Below, piece after piece: positions 14,334 through 26,079 of a DNA stretch of 64,000 nucleotides (position 1 is its first letter; each line of letters begins with the position of its first letter). Origin of the DNA: Pardosa pseudoannulata (Eukaryota; Arthropoda; Arachnida; Araneae; Lycosidae); assembly GCA_032207245.1 (NCBI GenBank), contig CM063501.1, positions 87,711,712 through 87,775,711 of the forward strand, given 5' to 3'. The translations under genes were made by a program, and so were the position numbers. Under the pieces are notes generated by a model. The model did not search any database and had not been told where the DNA came from. It was given only the letters and a program-made list of their open reading frames with translations.

Positions 14334-16604
14334 TTTTGAAACTATCCAGGGTCTACCTAAATAACCATACACAATTTCATCACTAATTTTGAAATGCACG
14401 TCGAACAGAAAAACAGATAAGCAGATAGATATACTGAGGATTACACACATATATAAACACCGATAGATAGAACGATTAGTTGTAAGCAGTATTACTAACT
14501 TTTATTGTTACTCGAGAAAAAATTCAGTTGGGAACAAAGCACATGGGGTTCGTCAAGTTACAAATACAGTTAGATAATTCACTTCTAGGAAAAGAGATTC
14601 AAGAATTATAAAATCCCTTCCTTAGTATATCATAATGCATACAAGCATAGATATACGTGTGTGTGTGCGTGTGTACGTAAATGAGTAAAAAATAGCAATA
14701 AATAAGTTATCACATTAAAAGTAGTAATCTTTTAAAATTATTTTGTCTTATTATTGTATGCGCCTTAAGTATTCATCCATTCAGCAATGCAGGAATACAG
14801 GCTTTTATATGGAACACTTTAAAGGCAGTCAATAATGTATACAGCTGAAAAGTGATGAACTCCCCCCCCCCTCCAGGTTAGACATTTGTACTCCTTTCTC
14901 GGTCTGAACACCTGGAGAAGGGACATTTAAAAAAATTCACAGATTTTATATTTCGTTATATCCCACGTGTACAAGAAAATTAAGAAGGTTTTGGTTGATC
15001 CAACTAGTTACTTCAGCCATTTAATTATCTCTGACGCTATTTAGACATTTTAAGATACTTCATTTTGATACATTTAAAATAAAAGAGTTAAATGTCTAGT
15101 ACGCTTAGTTATTGCATGTATCTTTCCTCAACCAAAGATCCAGATCATATTTGGTCAAGTAAAAAGCTTTTTTTTTTAATTTTAATGCATTAATGATCAA
15201 AATTATTCTTGTCACTAAAACGTATGCCGCCTGAAACTGTTTTCGGCCATTAATACTTAGATCCTGACAGATGCATTGAAAATTTAAAAGTTTATTAATG
15301 CATCTTTTCAAAATTAATTAGTCACATGAGAATACCAAGGGACACCCATCAACAGCTTAATGAGCACGGAAGATAAATGTCTGCTGAAAGACAAACCAAA
15401 GGCAAAAGTTCAAAAGAATGCTTACACTAACACATGCATAAAGTGGAACGAAAAAGAAATACTTTTGACCGAAACCATGCTTTAAAAACTACATATGTGT
15501 ATAACTAGCTTATCTTTTCCTTGATCATTATTTTTTTAGTGATTCTGTATTTCTTATCTTTGGTACCCAACTAATTTTTTTTATTATAAATGGAAGTACC
15601 CGGCATTACTCGACGTGATCTGTATATACATACAAACATATATATGTGGGTGTATGTGTATGTAAGTTGCAAGTAAAGGGTACTGTATATCACAAATTTC
15701 AAATTTTATAGGAGAGCGTAGTACAATTAAAAAATCAACATATTTATTTTAGTTGGGCCGTATGTAGAGAAAAGCTTTATAGACGCTTTTGGGGGGTAAT
15801 AAGAAGGACCAAGTGCCTGTAAGCATACGAAAATGTTGAAATAAAAAATTTTATGTCTAAATAAGTGTCTTTACCGCTAAACCAAGTAGGTTCATTGTTT
15901 TTCCCAATTAGCTGCATTTCTTAATTTTAGAAAATGGGAGAACAGTTTTTATCATATAACAGAGGAGAACAAATTATATACAAATATCCAAAAATCTCAA
16001 TTTAAAAAAAAAAAAATAGGCAGGATGTCCTTTACTTCTGTGTACACATGCACACACACACGAACTTCGGAGACTAGTAGGTGTGCAAAGCGTACATGTA
16101 CTCAGACGACCAAATTTCTAGAGTGGCCAATGGAATAAATAACATTAAAACTTACTAATAATTTTTTTAAAACGATTTTACTGAAATATTTAGGGAAAAA
16201 ATTATTTTTTTTTCTCTCTGTTTGTTTTTGTCTGGGTATAATTGTTGTCATAAACTTTGGTTAGTGTTTATACTCCTTCACCTCATGTCTTGCTATTTAA
16301 AGAGCGATTGATTTGTAATATATTTAATTGTTATGAAAAATTATAACTAAAGAAATCCAAACAAATTGTTAATAAGAAGTAAAATGTAAGCTATAATTTA
16401 TAATTATGATAGCACGTTGTACTGTCTAATTCTTTAGACAGTATTATTAACAATTGAAAAAAAAATATTTAAAGGTTTTGAATAATGAGATATTATTGAT
16501 AATTGACAAATAAGAACACAAAAATAATGCATTTTATGGTTGCATTTTTAAACTTCTTTTTATGGGATATTTATTTATAAACTTTAATGTATGTTGCACA
16601 CATT

Positions 16605-16608
<4 letters not shown>
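14334..16608. other. AT-rich sequence without recognised genes
   Basis: Small GT-rich and CA-rich runs occur near 14655-14680 and 16050. A GTACCCGGCATTACTCG word near 15595 resembles ends or tails of some dispersed repeats, but it is isolated. Confidence 0.4.

Positions 16609-16646
<38 letters not shown>
16609..16646. repeat. (TA)n microsatellite
   Basis: About 38 bp of TA. Between it and the next TA tract lies about 240 bp of less AT-rich unique sequence (16647-16889), whose minus-strand 65-aa frame (16676-16873) I do not recognise. Confidence 0.95.
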
Positions 16647-16648
<2 letters not shown>

Positions 16649-16885
16649 CTGGTGTATATATACATACATACATAATCACATGCTTCTGGCAAGGCCGTAA
16701 TCAGGATAAAATTCAATTTGAAAGCCTTGTCTTTCGTAATTAGCGTTAAAATACCGTAACACGTGTACTAAACCCTCATAATCTTGAATCAGTGACAAAC
16801 TAAGTTCGAAGTATAACCGAAGAGTCGCGAAAGTACAAAGAGGCAAAAATCGAACGCCACTCACAGAAGTCATTAGATTTTAATA

Positions 16886-16889
<4 letters not shown>

Positions 16890-16969
<80 letters not shown>
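16890..16969. repeat. (TA)n microsatellite
   Basis: About 80 bp of perfect TA. Confidence 0.97.
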
Positions 16970-16970
<1 letters not shown>

Positions 16971-17231
16971 CGAACAGTTAAAGAAAATCAAAAGCAGAAT
17001 CTGAAACTTAAAAACAAAAATTTTAATGTCAGATAACAGTGAACAATGATAAGAATGAATACTATGTTTACTTAACTGTTGTAGAATTTGGACTGCAATC
17101 TGGGCTTAAAATGTTTTTATGTGGCCACAACCCTTACTTTCAGTACAAACATAAAAAATACAGTTAAACAAAACCGGAATAATTTATAACATTGAAAAAA
17201 TTAACCACATAGTTTACTAGAGCATTAGTGT

Positions 17232-18063
<832 letters not shown>

Positions 18064-18128
18064 CTTCCATACATAGGCGTAACTTGGCAGTTTCAACTGG
18101 GGGGGCAAAAGTTTTCAATCATGAATTA

Positions 18129-18282
18129 TTCCACGGTAGCTGTTGTTGAAGTCTATGCAACACTGTTTACAGTTATTGCTCCATCTTTTTCAGTTAACAC
18201 TGTTTCGTGTTTAACACCCTTTTTCCTTCATAGTGTCAGATAACTCTTTCAGCAGATTAGGGAATGTCGCTTTGAACACATT
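18129..18282. repeat. 154-bp exact inverted repeat, left arm (partner 19245-19398)
   Basis: Base by base, 18129-18282 is the exact reverse complement of 19245-19398. The right arm is part of the pogo transposase remnant. The left arm lies outside that element's left end, 30 bp before it. The spacer is about 960 bp. Complete identity, while the rest of the transposase is decayed, implies a recent duplication or gene conversion. Confidence 0.95.
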
Positions 18283-18879
18283 GAATCATGTATTAATCCT
18301 TTTTTTAACTAGGGTCTGGTGAGGAAAATGGGTATTTTTTATAATTTACTTAAGAGACATATCATAACTTTTAACAATTATATTTTTTTTCTAATATAAT
18401 TTTAGACATTTGTTGGCAACATTTATTTTCCTTAAGAAGTTTTATATTTTGCTTCTGTCAACATAGGTTGCCTTGTTTGCAAGTCAGGAATAAATTCTTC
18501 TTTACTAAGGTCTTAAAAACTTTCAAAAAAGCAATATTTTTTTTTCGTCAATATTTTTTCAGTAATCAACTGCAAGGGTTTCTGAACAGTTTTTCAAGAA
18601 CAGGCAAGAAATATTTTAAATATTTTATGTTTAATGGTTATTTTGTATGATAGTTGAAAATGGGTACTGGTTAGTATTTACAATTTATTATAAATTTCTT
18701 AATTTTTAAATGTAATGATTTAAACCAGCCCTCCAGTTTTAGTGTAAATAATATTACATAGTATTTTTTAAAAATTTATTTGCTGTGGTATAGAGTAAAT
18801 TAATGTAATAATAGTGAAATTGAGCTACTAAGCCTAAAATACATGTGTTTACATGGCTGTTTTGTACATCTGCAACTGG

Positions 18880-19574
18880 AAATTTTCTTCCACCTTTCAC
18901 TGTGTACAAAATCTAAATTTATATGAAACTTGGACCAAGGGTGGACCACCTGATGCATTATCTGACTGCACAGAGTCAGGGTGGATGCATGGTACAATGT
19001 TTGCATCTTGGATGTGACAATTGTTCTAACAAGTGGAGCATCTGGAAAAACCCATTCTTTTGATATTCGATATTCACTTGACATATGAGACAGTATAACA
19101 AGCGATAGACAACAGAATCGCCATACACTGACTCCCATCAAATCAAGCCATGCCCTACAACCTTTGGATGTCGAAGTATTTGCCTCCACAACGTGTGCCT
19201 GGAGAAAAATCTTGAAGATGTGGTACACGGAGATCTGTCTTCAAAATGTGTTCAAAGCGACATTCCCTAATCTGCTGAAAGAGTTATCTGACACTATGAA
19301 GGAAAAAGGGTGTTAAACACGAAACAGTGTTAACTGAAAAAGATGGAGCAATAACTGTAAACAGTGTTGCATAGACTTCAACAACAGCTACCGTGGAAGC
19401 TCTTTCTTCTCCATATAAGAATTTAAAAAAGTACCATCCTTACAACAGTTTCACCACTGCAGTTGTAAGGGGAAAAAAACCTTAGAAAATGACAGACGTA
19501 AAAGAAAACGGGTACAAACTAAGGCCGGAGAAGTGATGACTGTTTCTGATGTAGCAGAATGTAGCTCAACTTAA
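18880..19574 (+). pseudogene. pogo/Tigger-type DDE transposase remnant (C-terminal half)
   Basis: Three plus-strand frames carry family motifs in the correct order. In 18922-19017: YETWTKGGPPDA, then DCTESGWMHG and TMFASW, matching the nvYesWT.GGPpg.....sGW.....F..W block. In 19152-19316: ALQPLDVEVFA, CAWRKIL and TFPNLLKEL. QPLDV follows the second catalytic region, and FP.LL..L is the later helix. Near 19500: KRKRVQTKAGEVMT, ending at TAA 19572-19574, a usual basic tail. The IgDN....H block expected between the first two parts is frameshifted. In-frame stops include TGA at 19015-19017 and TAA at 19314-19316. The 142-aa minus-strand frame at 18800-19228 is antisense to this and is not a gene. 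Confidence 0.85.
19245..19398. repeat. 154-bp exact inverted repeat, right arm (partner 18129-18282)
   Basis: It lies within the pogo transposase remnant, from just before the FPNLL block onward. A transcript crossing both arms could fold into 154 bp of perfect double-stranded RNA. Confidence 0.95.
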
Positions 19575-19912
19575 TAACCTTGGACATTTACAGTTTTTCA
19601 TTATAAATTGTAATTATATGACATACAAATGGGTTTGTAGCTAAAAAAATGTAATTAAATTTTGCATAATTAATAGCATTTTTAATCAATATCCATTTTA
19701 TCCCACCTCTAGGGTAAAATGGTTATAAAAAATTAAGTAAAAATTATAAATTTGAAATTTAAGAAAATGTATAAAACTAGTTAAACAATAATGGTATGAA
19801 CCCATTGCATGAATACATGCAAAAAAATTGCTTGTTTATAGTTTTTTTTTTAAGTGACAAAGAGCGGGAGGAGAAATCACGCTTTTTCTACCCATTTTAC
19901 CCCACCAGACCC

Positions 19913-20454
19913 TATTATTTTTATCACTGTTTTTTAGTTATAATGGCAAAATCTTAAGAAACCTGTAAAATCGATGCAAAACACAAAACATGATGGTTCC
20001 TTTCGCTTATTCTTCCGAAAATTGTTCTCTCACCAAGCTTGCAAATATATCTGTCGCGATCGAAGGGAGGTCAGATTAAGCGGTAAATGCCTCATAAATC
20101 AACTAAGTAAAAATAAAATTCAGCTAATTAAAATTAAATTCAGCTGGTTTTTTCCAATTAAAACACAAATTGATTTTATCAAATGATATAAACATAAATT
20201 ATTTTCTTGAATGCATAATTCTACCTATCTATCTCAAATAATTTGTCTTCTTTACCTTCTTGATCATTCTGCTCTTCAATCAAACACATTATTTAAGACA
20301 ACAAATCAAAATTTAAGTTTTGTTTTGCTTTTCAAATGAGTTTAAATATCAGTATGTCCATCAATGAAACACTAATATTAAGATTTCAGTATATTCTGCA
20401 GTTCTTACATATTATAAAACTAATAATTAGGATTATTCGAAATTATGACGTGGA
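19913..20454. other. AT-rich interior of the 7-kb element
   Basis: No recognised feature between the pogo element and the SINE copy. The 70-aa frame at 19974-20186 is unremarkable. Confidence 0.4.
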
Positions 20455-20690
20455 TTGAACTTTAGAATTTCGGCGCACATTTGGGATTTGGCTTGGTTTA
20501 ATTTTAGAGCGCAACGGTCTACTGTTTTGCTCACGTGCGCAACTAAGACCGGGACCTACTGCTTAAAGCCGATTCCGAGTGGTTACGAACATCCATGTCA
20601 TCAGCGGAATTCGAACTCACGAACTCCGGTAACGAAAAGCAGCGCTCTCCATTTGGCCATCATTCGTCTGCATGTTTGGGAACACTTTGA
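20455..20690 (-). mobile_element. tRNA-derived SINE (family S), copy on the minus strand
   Basis: On the minus strand the order is AATGGAGAGCGCTGC (A-box region), GTTACCGGAGTTC, then GAGTTCGAATTCC (B box), GACATGGATGTTCGTAACC, a GGCTTTAAGCAGTAGGTCCC block and a CAAAC-type tail. The same order occurs in at least six other places in this window: 32336, 34235, 35030, 43735, 46600 and 57780. The recurring pseudo-peptide CLKPI..GYEHPC on the antisense strand is a useful marker of the family. It is nested in the 7-kb composite element. Confidence 0.75.
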
Positions 20691-20703
20691 GATTTATCGT
20701 AGC

Positions 20704-21075
20704 TGATCTAACAAAGCTCATTCGAATGATAGTAAAGTTCGCCCTAAACTCTCACATAAGAGCCCCTCCCCCATTGTCGAAATAATTGCCCCTATTTGAG
20801 AGACAGGATAAATTTATTATTTTGAGGCACCTTTGAGTACAATTTAAGCCACTTCTGGTGTTGATCAAACGACAAAAATGATTGTTAAAATTGGATCTAA
20901 TGATGCTCTTTCGAATGACACTAAAATTGTCCCAAAATTCCAACATGTGGGAGGGGTTGAAATTTTTTGATTTGGGGACACCTTTGGGGGTAATTTGGAG
21001 GCATTTTTGGTGTTGATTAAACCACAAAAATGGTTTACCGAAACTGATCTAATGACATTGATTCAAAAGATATTC
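20704..21075. repeat. Diverged tandem units, about 150-190 bp
   Basis: GATCTAA.....TC.TTCGAATGA.A.TAAA at about 20704 recurs at about 20892, and again as GATCTAATGACATTGATTCAAAAGA near 21044. Between the copies run shared blocks: GAGGCACCTTTG / GGGACACCTTTGGGGGTAATTT, then GGTGTTGAT.AAAC.ACAAAAATG. Spacings are about 188 and 152 bp. Confidence 0.6.
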
Positions 21076-23744
21076 GTTCATGTTTATAAGATCATTTTAA
21101 AAAATCCATAATGTTATCCCCCACTCTTTACGTTTTTTAAAGTTTTTTTTTTAATTTATTAATCGATGAAATATGTTGATCAAACCTGATCAACGGTGAT
21201 CAAACGAATGACATACTTTGAAATGTTAGTTTTCCTCATGAGGGGAGCTAACTTTATCAGGAATTATTTTCAGTCACATTTAAACTTTGAATTGACATTA
21301 AAACCAAACCTATTAAAATTACATTTAAAAAATTTCTTTAATCAGGTGTTTTAAAAAAATTAATATTTTGAAATGTTTTGGTAATTTTTAAATTGTTCCT
21401 TGTGCATTAATTTTGTTTTTCTTCTAATATTACCTTTTTTAATACTGAAAAATATTTTTAATCACCTCGGAGGTATTATTTAGCAAATAAACTGAATAGT
21501 TAATTTGAGGGAAATATTTTTTAATTGCACGTTGAATTTTCATAAAAAAAATTGGCTTATATCTAAATTTAAGTTTAACAGGTTATAACTCTAATAAATT
21601 TAAAATGTAAAGTGGACAACCCAAATTTTTTTAAACAAAATAGGAGTATTGCTAAACATTTTTAAAAAAGTCTATAACAACTTAGGTCGCTAGGACGAGC
21701 AGCATTTTAAATATTAAAAAATATTTATAAAAAAATCGATTTTTATACACATCGGATTTTAAATTTAAAAAATCTGTGATTAATTTACTAATATTTAAAT
21801 TTATACGTATACAAAATTTCATAACTCAGAGTTGATACTAAAATAAAAATTTTCGTAATATCCACCATAATGATACAATTTTAATGAAATCTGCTTAGGA
21901 TAATATAAAAATATATAAGAGAATTATCAATAAAAAATAGGTATACAAAAATGTTATATATACCATGAAAATGCTTTTAGTTAAATTAAATTAAAATGCT
22001 AAAACTATAAAAGTTTTAACTGCATTTTAGTATTTTGAAGATTAAACTGCACATGACATTTTGCACTAAAATTTTATTTTTTATAAATAAAAAACAAAAC
22101 TTAATTATAAATGTATATTTTGAAAATTTTTTGTTAACCAAATATTATAATATTATCATTCAGAAACTACTGTCTATTTCAATATGCTCAAACTTTTTTC
22201 ACTAAACAAAATCATTTCTATCATCAACTTTCAAATTTTTATATACCTATTTAAATATGTCTCCTTAATATTAATCCAACGATAAGAATTTTGTTAATCG
22301 AAATTTTTAATAAATATTATCGAAAAACTACAGACTATTTCAATATATAGATATTTCTTTCTTTCACTGATGAAAATCGTTTTTAGTACAAAAACTACAC
22401 AAGTTGATGATTAATTATGCGATTAAATAAAATACAGATTAAATAATACAAAGAATGGAATCTTAATCAAAGAAAATACGTCACTTTTTGGCATGAAAAT
22501 TTAAGAAACCCATAAATTTTTAAAGGGTTTTTTTATTGGACCTAGTTTAAAATTAAAGATTTCAAGAGCCCAATTTTTAAGAATCTCGCGATTTGAAGTA
22601 GTTTTTAAAAACATTTGATGAACGTTCAAATCCTCTTTTCATTCTCCCAAAAGATATAATACTTATATTCTCATATAGATACACAATCATTAAAGCTAAA
22701 CATGAAAACTAAAAAATATATATATTAAAAAATACTAACCAATTTGCTTGATGTTTGCCATTTTAGCGCTTTAATCCAACATATCTAATCATATCACACG
22801 TTGAAAATCTTACATTTGAAAATCTGAAACTGTTGAAGGCTGCCAATATCTATTTTTAAAGCGCAACTACTCTATCACCTAAACGAATGATGGGTTAGTT
22901 GGACCTAGTCCTCTTGTTAAGTATGCTACTTAAAATTTTATTGTATAAATCTTGCGACCAATAATGAAGTACAGCTGTAAGTAGGGTGTAATATTTGTAT
23001 GAATCCTCTACAATTAAGATTTAAATCATGCCTTTTCTGATTAACACCACATTTATTTAATGGATTTAATGAACTATCCCAATCTCATAAACGATTCCAA
23101 GAATAGTAGCCTTAAGTTAACGAAACTTAAGCATACCAGATGTGCAATTCCCTCTTCAAGGAGATAAAGATCCATTTAAGACAAGATTTTTTTAGTAAAT
23201 GGCTGTTTAATCAGTTTTGCTCCTAATGACTGAATCCCATGCACACCCCATATTGTGTCCATTTATCTCCCTTCCTGGGCATTTTCATCACCCCTAGTGT
23301 TTAGTTTCTGTTTGTTTATGTTTTGTCCCCAACACACACATTCTGGAACCTACGTAGACCCTTCAATTGCCCATCAATCAATGTCAAAATGAATGCCAAA
23401 GATTACGAAAATTAACACCCCCCGAATTTTGACCATACGGGGTGGATAAAGCTTGCAGACCCGAAAGATATTTATGCCCGAAGCGCTCTTCTTCTAAGAA
23501 AACTGTTGTCTATAGCGAAGCAGAGAGCACAAATGGTCCATTTTCTTTCTACGAAACGGTCTTATAGAATTTCGACGGAGTGCTGGAGCAGTTCCCTTGA
23601 CTAAGGCTTTAAAAAGGCAAATCTGTTGGTTTCTTGTTGATTCCTTTTTAAGTGGCATTTTATTCCTGAAAAAAAGGTCTTGAAAAAGTCGAGAAGTCTA
23701 CAGTTATTCAAATACTCATACTTGCTTTAATGAATTAAAAAAAA
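21076..23744. other. AT-rich core of the 7-kb element; balanced-composition block at 23220-23640
   Basis: 21076-22900 is extremely AT-rich, with no frame over 60 codons. The 23220-23640 block has more balanced base composition. It contains a 57-codon minus-strand frame starting near 23658 (MPLKKESTRNQQ...) that matches nothing I know. If real, this block may be captured host DNA. That is inference only. Confidence 0.35.
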
Positions 23745-25010
23745 CCCAAAACATTCGGAGGGACAAAACTACGAACTATACGCTTCGAATAACTATACGC
23801 TTTAAAAATGTCTCATGAAAGAAAAATAGCTGTAATTAGAATAAGTCTTAAGTACACAAATAAAAACAGAATAACTTCAACATTCATTAAAATGTCGAAT
23901 CAAAAATTTCATATATGAATAAAATCCTCAAAATCTGGAGGGGCAAAACTACAAGTTCAAATACCTATACGCTTTAAAAATGTCCCAGGAATGAAAGATA
24001 ACTGTAATTAGAGTAAATCTTAAGCACACAAATAAAATCAGATTAGCTTCAACATTCATTAAAATGTTGAATCAAAAATTTCATATATGAATGAAATTCT
24101 CAAAATCTGGAGGGGCAAAACAGCAAGTTCGAATACCTATACACTTTAAAAATGTCCCAGGAAAGAAAAATAGCTGCAATTATAATAAGTGTTAAGTACA
24201 CAAATAAAAACAGAATAACTTCAACATTCATTAAAATGTTGAATCAAAAATTTCATATATGAATAAAATCCTCAAAATCTGGAGGGGCAAACCAGCAAGT
24301 TCGAATACCTATACGCTTTAAAAATGTTCCAGGAAAGAAAAATAGCTGCAATTAGAATAAGTGTTAAGTACACAAATAAAAACAGAATAACTTCAACATT
24401 CATTAAAATGTTGAATCAAAAATTTCATATATGAATAAAATCCTCAAAATCTGGAGGGGCAAAACAGCAAGTTCGAATACCTATACGCTTTAAAAATGTC
24501 CCAGGAAAGAAAAATAGCTGTAATTAGAATAAATCTTAAGTACACAAATAAAAACAGAATAACTTCAACATTCATTAAAATGTCGAATCAAAAATTTCAT
24601 ATATGAATAAAATCCTCAAAATCTGGAGGGGCAAAACTACAAGTTCAAATACCTATACGCTTTAAAAATGTCCCAGGAATGAAAGATAACTGTAATTAGA
24701 GTAAATCTTAAGCACACAAATAAAATCAGATTAGCTTCAACATTCATTAAAATGTCGAATCAAAAGTGTCATATATGAATAAAATCTTGAAAACCTTGGG
24801 GGGGGGGGTGCAAAAGTACAAGTTCGAAAGCCTATAAGCTTAAAAAATGTCCCAGGAAAGGAATGTAATTGTTATTAGAATAAGTCTTAAGAACACTAAT
24901 AAGAACAGAGTAACTTCAACATTCATTAAAATGTTGAATAAAAAATTTCATATATGAAAAAATCCTAAAAATCTGGAGGGGCAAAAATATAAGTTTGCCC
25001 CTCCACTAAA
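23745..25010 (+). repeat. 172-bp tandem array, about seven copies
   Basis: The landmark CTGGAGGGGCAAA (with variants) begins at 23935, 24107, 24279, 24451, 24623, about 24795, and 24973. Spacing is exactly 172 bp for the five central steps, then 178. An additional diverged first copy starts near 23756. Each unit also carries ACCTATACGCTTTAAAAATG, CAGAATAACTTCAACATTC and TTTCATATATGAATAAAAT. The central copies differ by only a few bases. Copies seem to alternate between two subtypes (CAACAAGT.. versus TACAAGTTCAA, and AAGAAAAATAGCTG versus ATGAAAGATAACTG). The array ends against the element's right terminus. Confidence 0.93.
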
Positions 25011-25013
25011 AAT

Positions 25014-25063
25014 TCTGGGGGGGGCAATTGCCCCCCCTTGCCCCCCCCCAAATTACGCCCATG
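25014..25063. repeat. G/C-tract palindrome at the right end of the 7-kb element
   Basis: GGGGGGGCAATTGCCCCCCC (about 25018-25037) is a perfect palindrome. It is followed by a second C9 run and the terminal inverted repeat. The left end has a shorter GGGGGGGCAAAAG at about 18100. The G runs could form G-quadruplex or slipped structures on the minus strand. Confidence 0.85.
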
Positions 25064-25066
25064 CTT

Positions 25067-25069
<3 letters not shown>

Positions 25070-25100
<31 letters not shown>

Positions 25101-25102
25101 TT

Positions 25103-25139
<37 letters not shown>
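25070..25139. repeat. Interrupted (TA)n microsatellite
   Basis: Two TA tracts are separated by CCTTCC at about 25098. The left one begins inside the target duplication of the 7-kb element. Confidence 0.93.
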
Positions 25140-25142
<3 letters not shown>

Positions 25143-25319
25143 TCAAATGACTCCAAGAGTTATTTCCTCCTTTGTGCCACGGAGCTCAGTGAATAAAATA
25201 TGACTGATGCCCAGCCGTTTAAGTCCACATGCAAAAATTTTCGAATTTTTTTTCCTTCCGCTTTGAATATAAATCGACTGATTGTGAGCCGCATAGAAAC
25301 TTAAAGAGATGTAGTTGTT

Positions 25320-25625
25320 AGTATGATGGATGATATAACAGGTAGCGGCGTTTGGGGAGGGGGGTGTAGACATGCTAATGTCTGTTCTCCGTTCGTTTTT
25401 ACCTCGGTCGGCTCTATTTATGGGAAATGCAAAGGCCTCTCAGGCCTTCGGGTAAGGCATTACTTGCATCGCATCCTTATACTCATTTACAAGTTTGCTG
25501 GCGTCGTCTCCCCATTCATGATTCTGCGCTTAGACCACGCCCGACACTGAAGGTAACTCGGGTCCCACTCACTTCCGGCTTTTAATGAATGGACTCTGTT
25601 AGGACCCACGAATACTATGGATAAG
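25320..25625. other. Unassigned GC-richer segment
   Basis: It includes GCCTCTCAGGCCTTCGGG and other balanced-composition sequence, and a 75-codon plus frame (25323-25550) whose peptide I do not recognise. It is bounded by a G9 run near 25628. It could be a repeat body or regulatory DNA. Confidence 0.3.
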
Positions 25626-26079
25626 AAGGGGGGGGGGAGATATACACCACATACCTAAGTATAAGGAAGCTGGATGGAATTAGAAATGAAAAAACTTAAT
25701 TTGGAGATACCGATCACGGGGAAAAAAAGGAAAGATTGAAGAAGAATTTATTTTTTTAATTTCCTGATAGAGCCATTAGGAAATACTTTGATTTCTATAT
25801 ATTTAGTGTGTTATTATTTTTTTCTTATGATTCTCTTTTTTTAATGTCCCTATGCAAAGTATATGAAGAGAAAGAAATTACTGCATTCAATAGAAAATTA
25901 AATCCGACCTTGAGATTTTGATGCATATTTATGTTTTCAATTTATTGTCAAAGTCCGAAAAATCTCATTTTCAAATTATATCTATGTGTGTTTGTCGAAC
26001 ATTTATTATTTGCAATGCTTGAGTATTTTTCACTTCCAAACAGCAGATATTTGTTGACCAATTTATTATGGGAGCATCA

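Larger units (their letters stand above)
18312..19912 (+). mobile_element. pogo/Tigger-family element, degraded, nested in the 7-kb element
   Basis: Ends: GGGTCTGGTGAGGAAAATGG at 18312, and on the minus strand GGGTCTGGTGGGGTAAAATG from 19912. Both are followed by GGTA, giving about 22 of 24 matching terminal bases. TA dinucleotides sit just outside both ends (18310-18311 and 19913-19914), the target duplication of the Tc1/mariner/pogo group. The right half carries a recognisable pogo-type DDE transposase C-terminal part. The left half is AT-rich and has lost any DNA-binding region. At 1601 bp it is shorter than intact pogo or Tigger elements, and stops and frameshifts make it inactive. Confidence 0.8.
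18072..25063. mobile_element. About 7-kb composite element with hAT-like ends and 8-bp target duplication
   Basis: The left end reads CATAGGCGTAACTTGG (18072-18087). The right end, read on the minus strand from 25063, is CATGGGCGTAATTTGG: 14 of 16 identical. The 8 bases just outside each end are identical: CTTCCATA at 18064-18071 and at 25064-25071. An 8-bp target duplication with CA.GGGCGTA-type ends fits the hAT superfamily. The element is 6992 bp. Inside are a nested pogo element (18312-19912), an inverted duplicate of part of it, a SINE copy, a degenerate tandem dimer, a long AT-rich core, and a 172-bp tandem array running into the right end. I find no hAT transposase, so it appears non-autonomous. 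Caution: a second CCTTCCATATAT occurs at about 25098, so the octamer word is not unique locally. Confidence 0.6.

Noticed and set aside
18800..19228. 142-codon minus-strand frame
   Set aside because: It is antisense to the pogo transposase motifs, which are in correct order on the plus strand.
20455..20706. 83-codon plus-strand frame with CLKPIPSGYEHPCHQRNSNSRTP
   Set aside because: The same pseudo-peptide appears at 32336-32551, 43694-43912 and 57778-57960. It is antisense SINE, not a protein family.
23745..25010. 172-bp array as a CRISPR or centromere
   Set aside because: Units are contiguous without spacers, and seven copies inside a transposon are too few to call a centromere.
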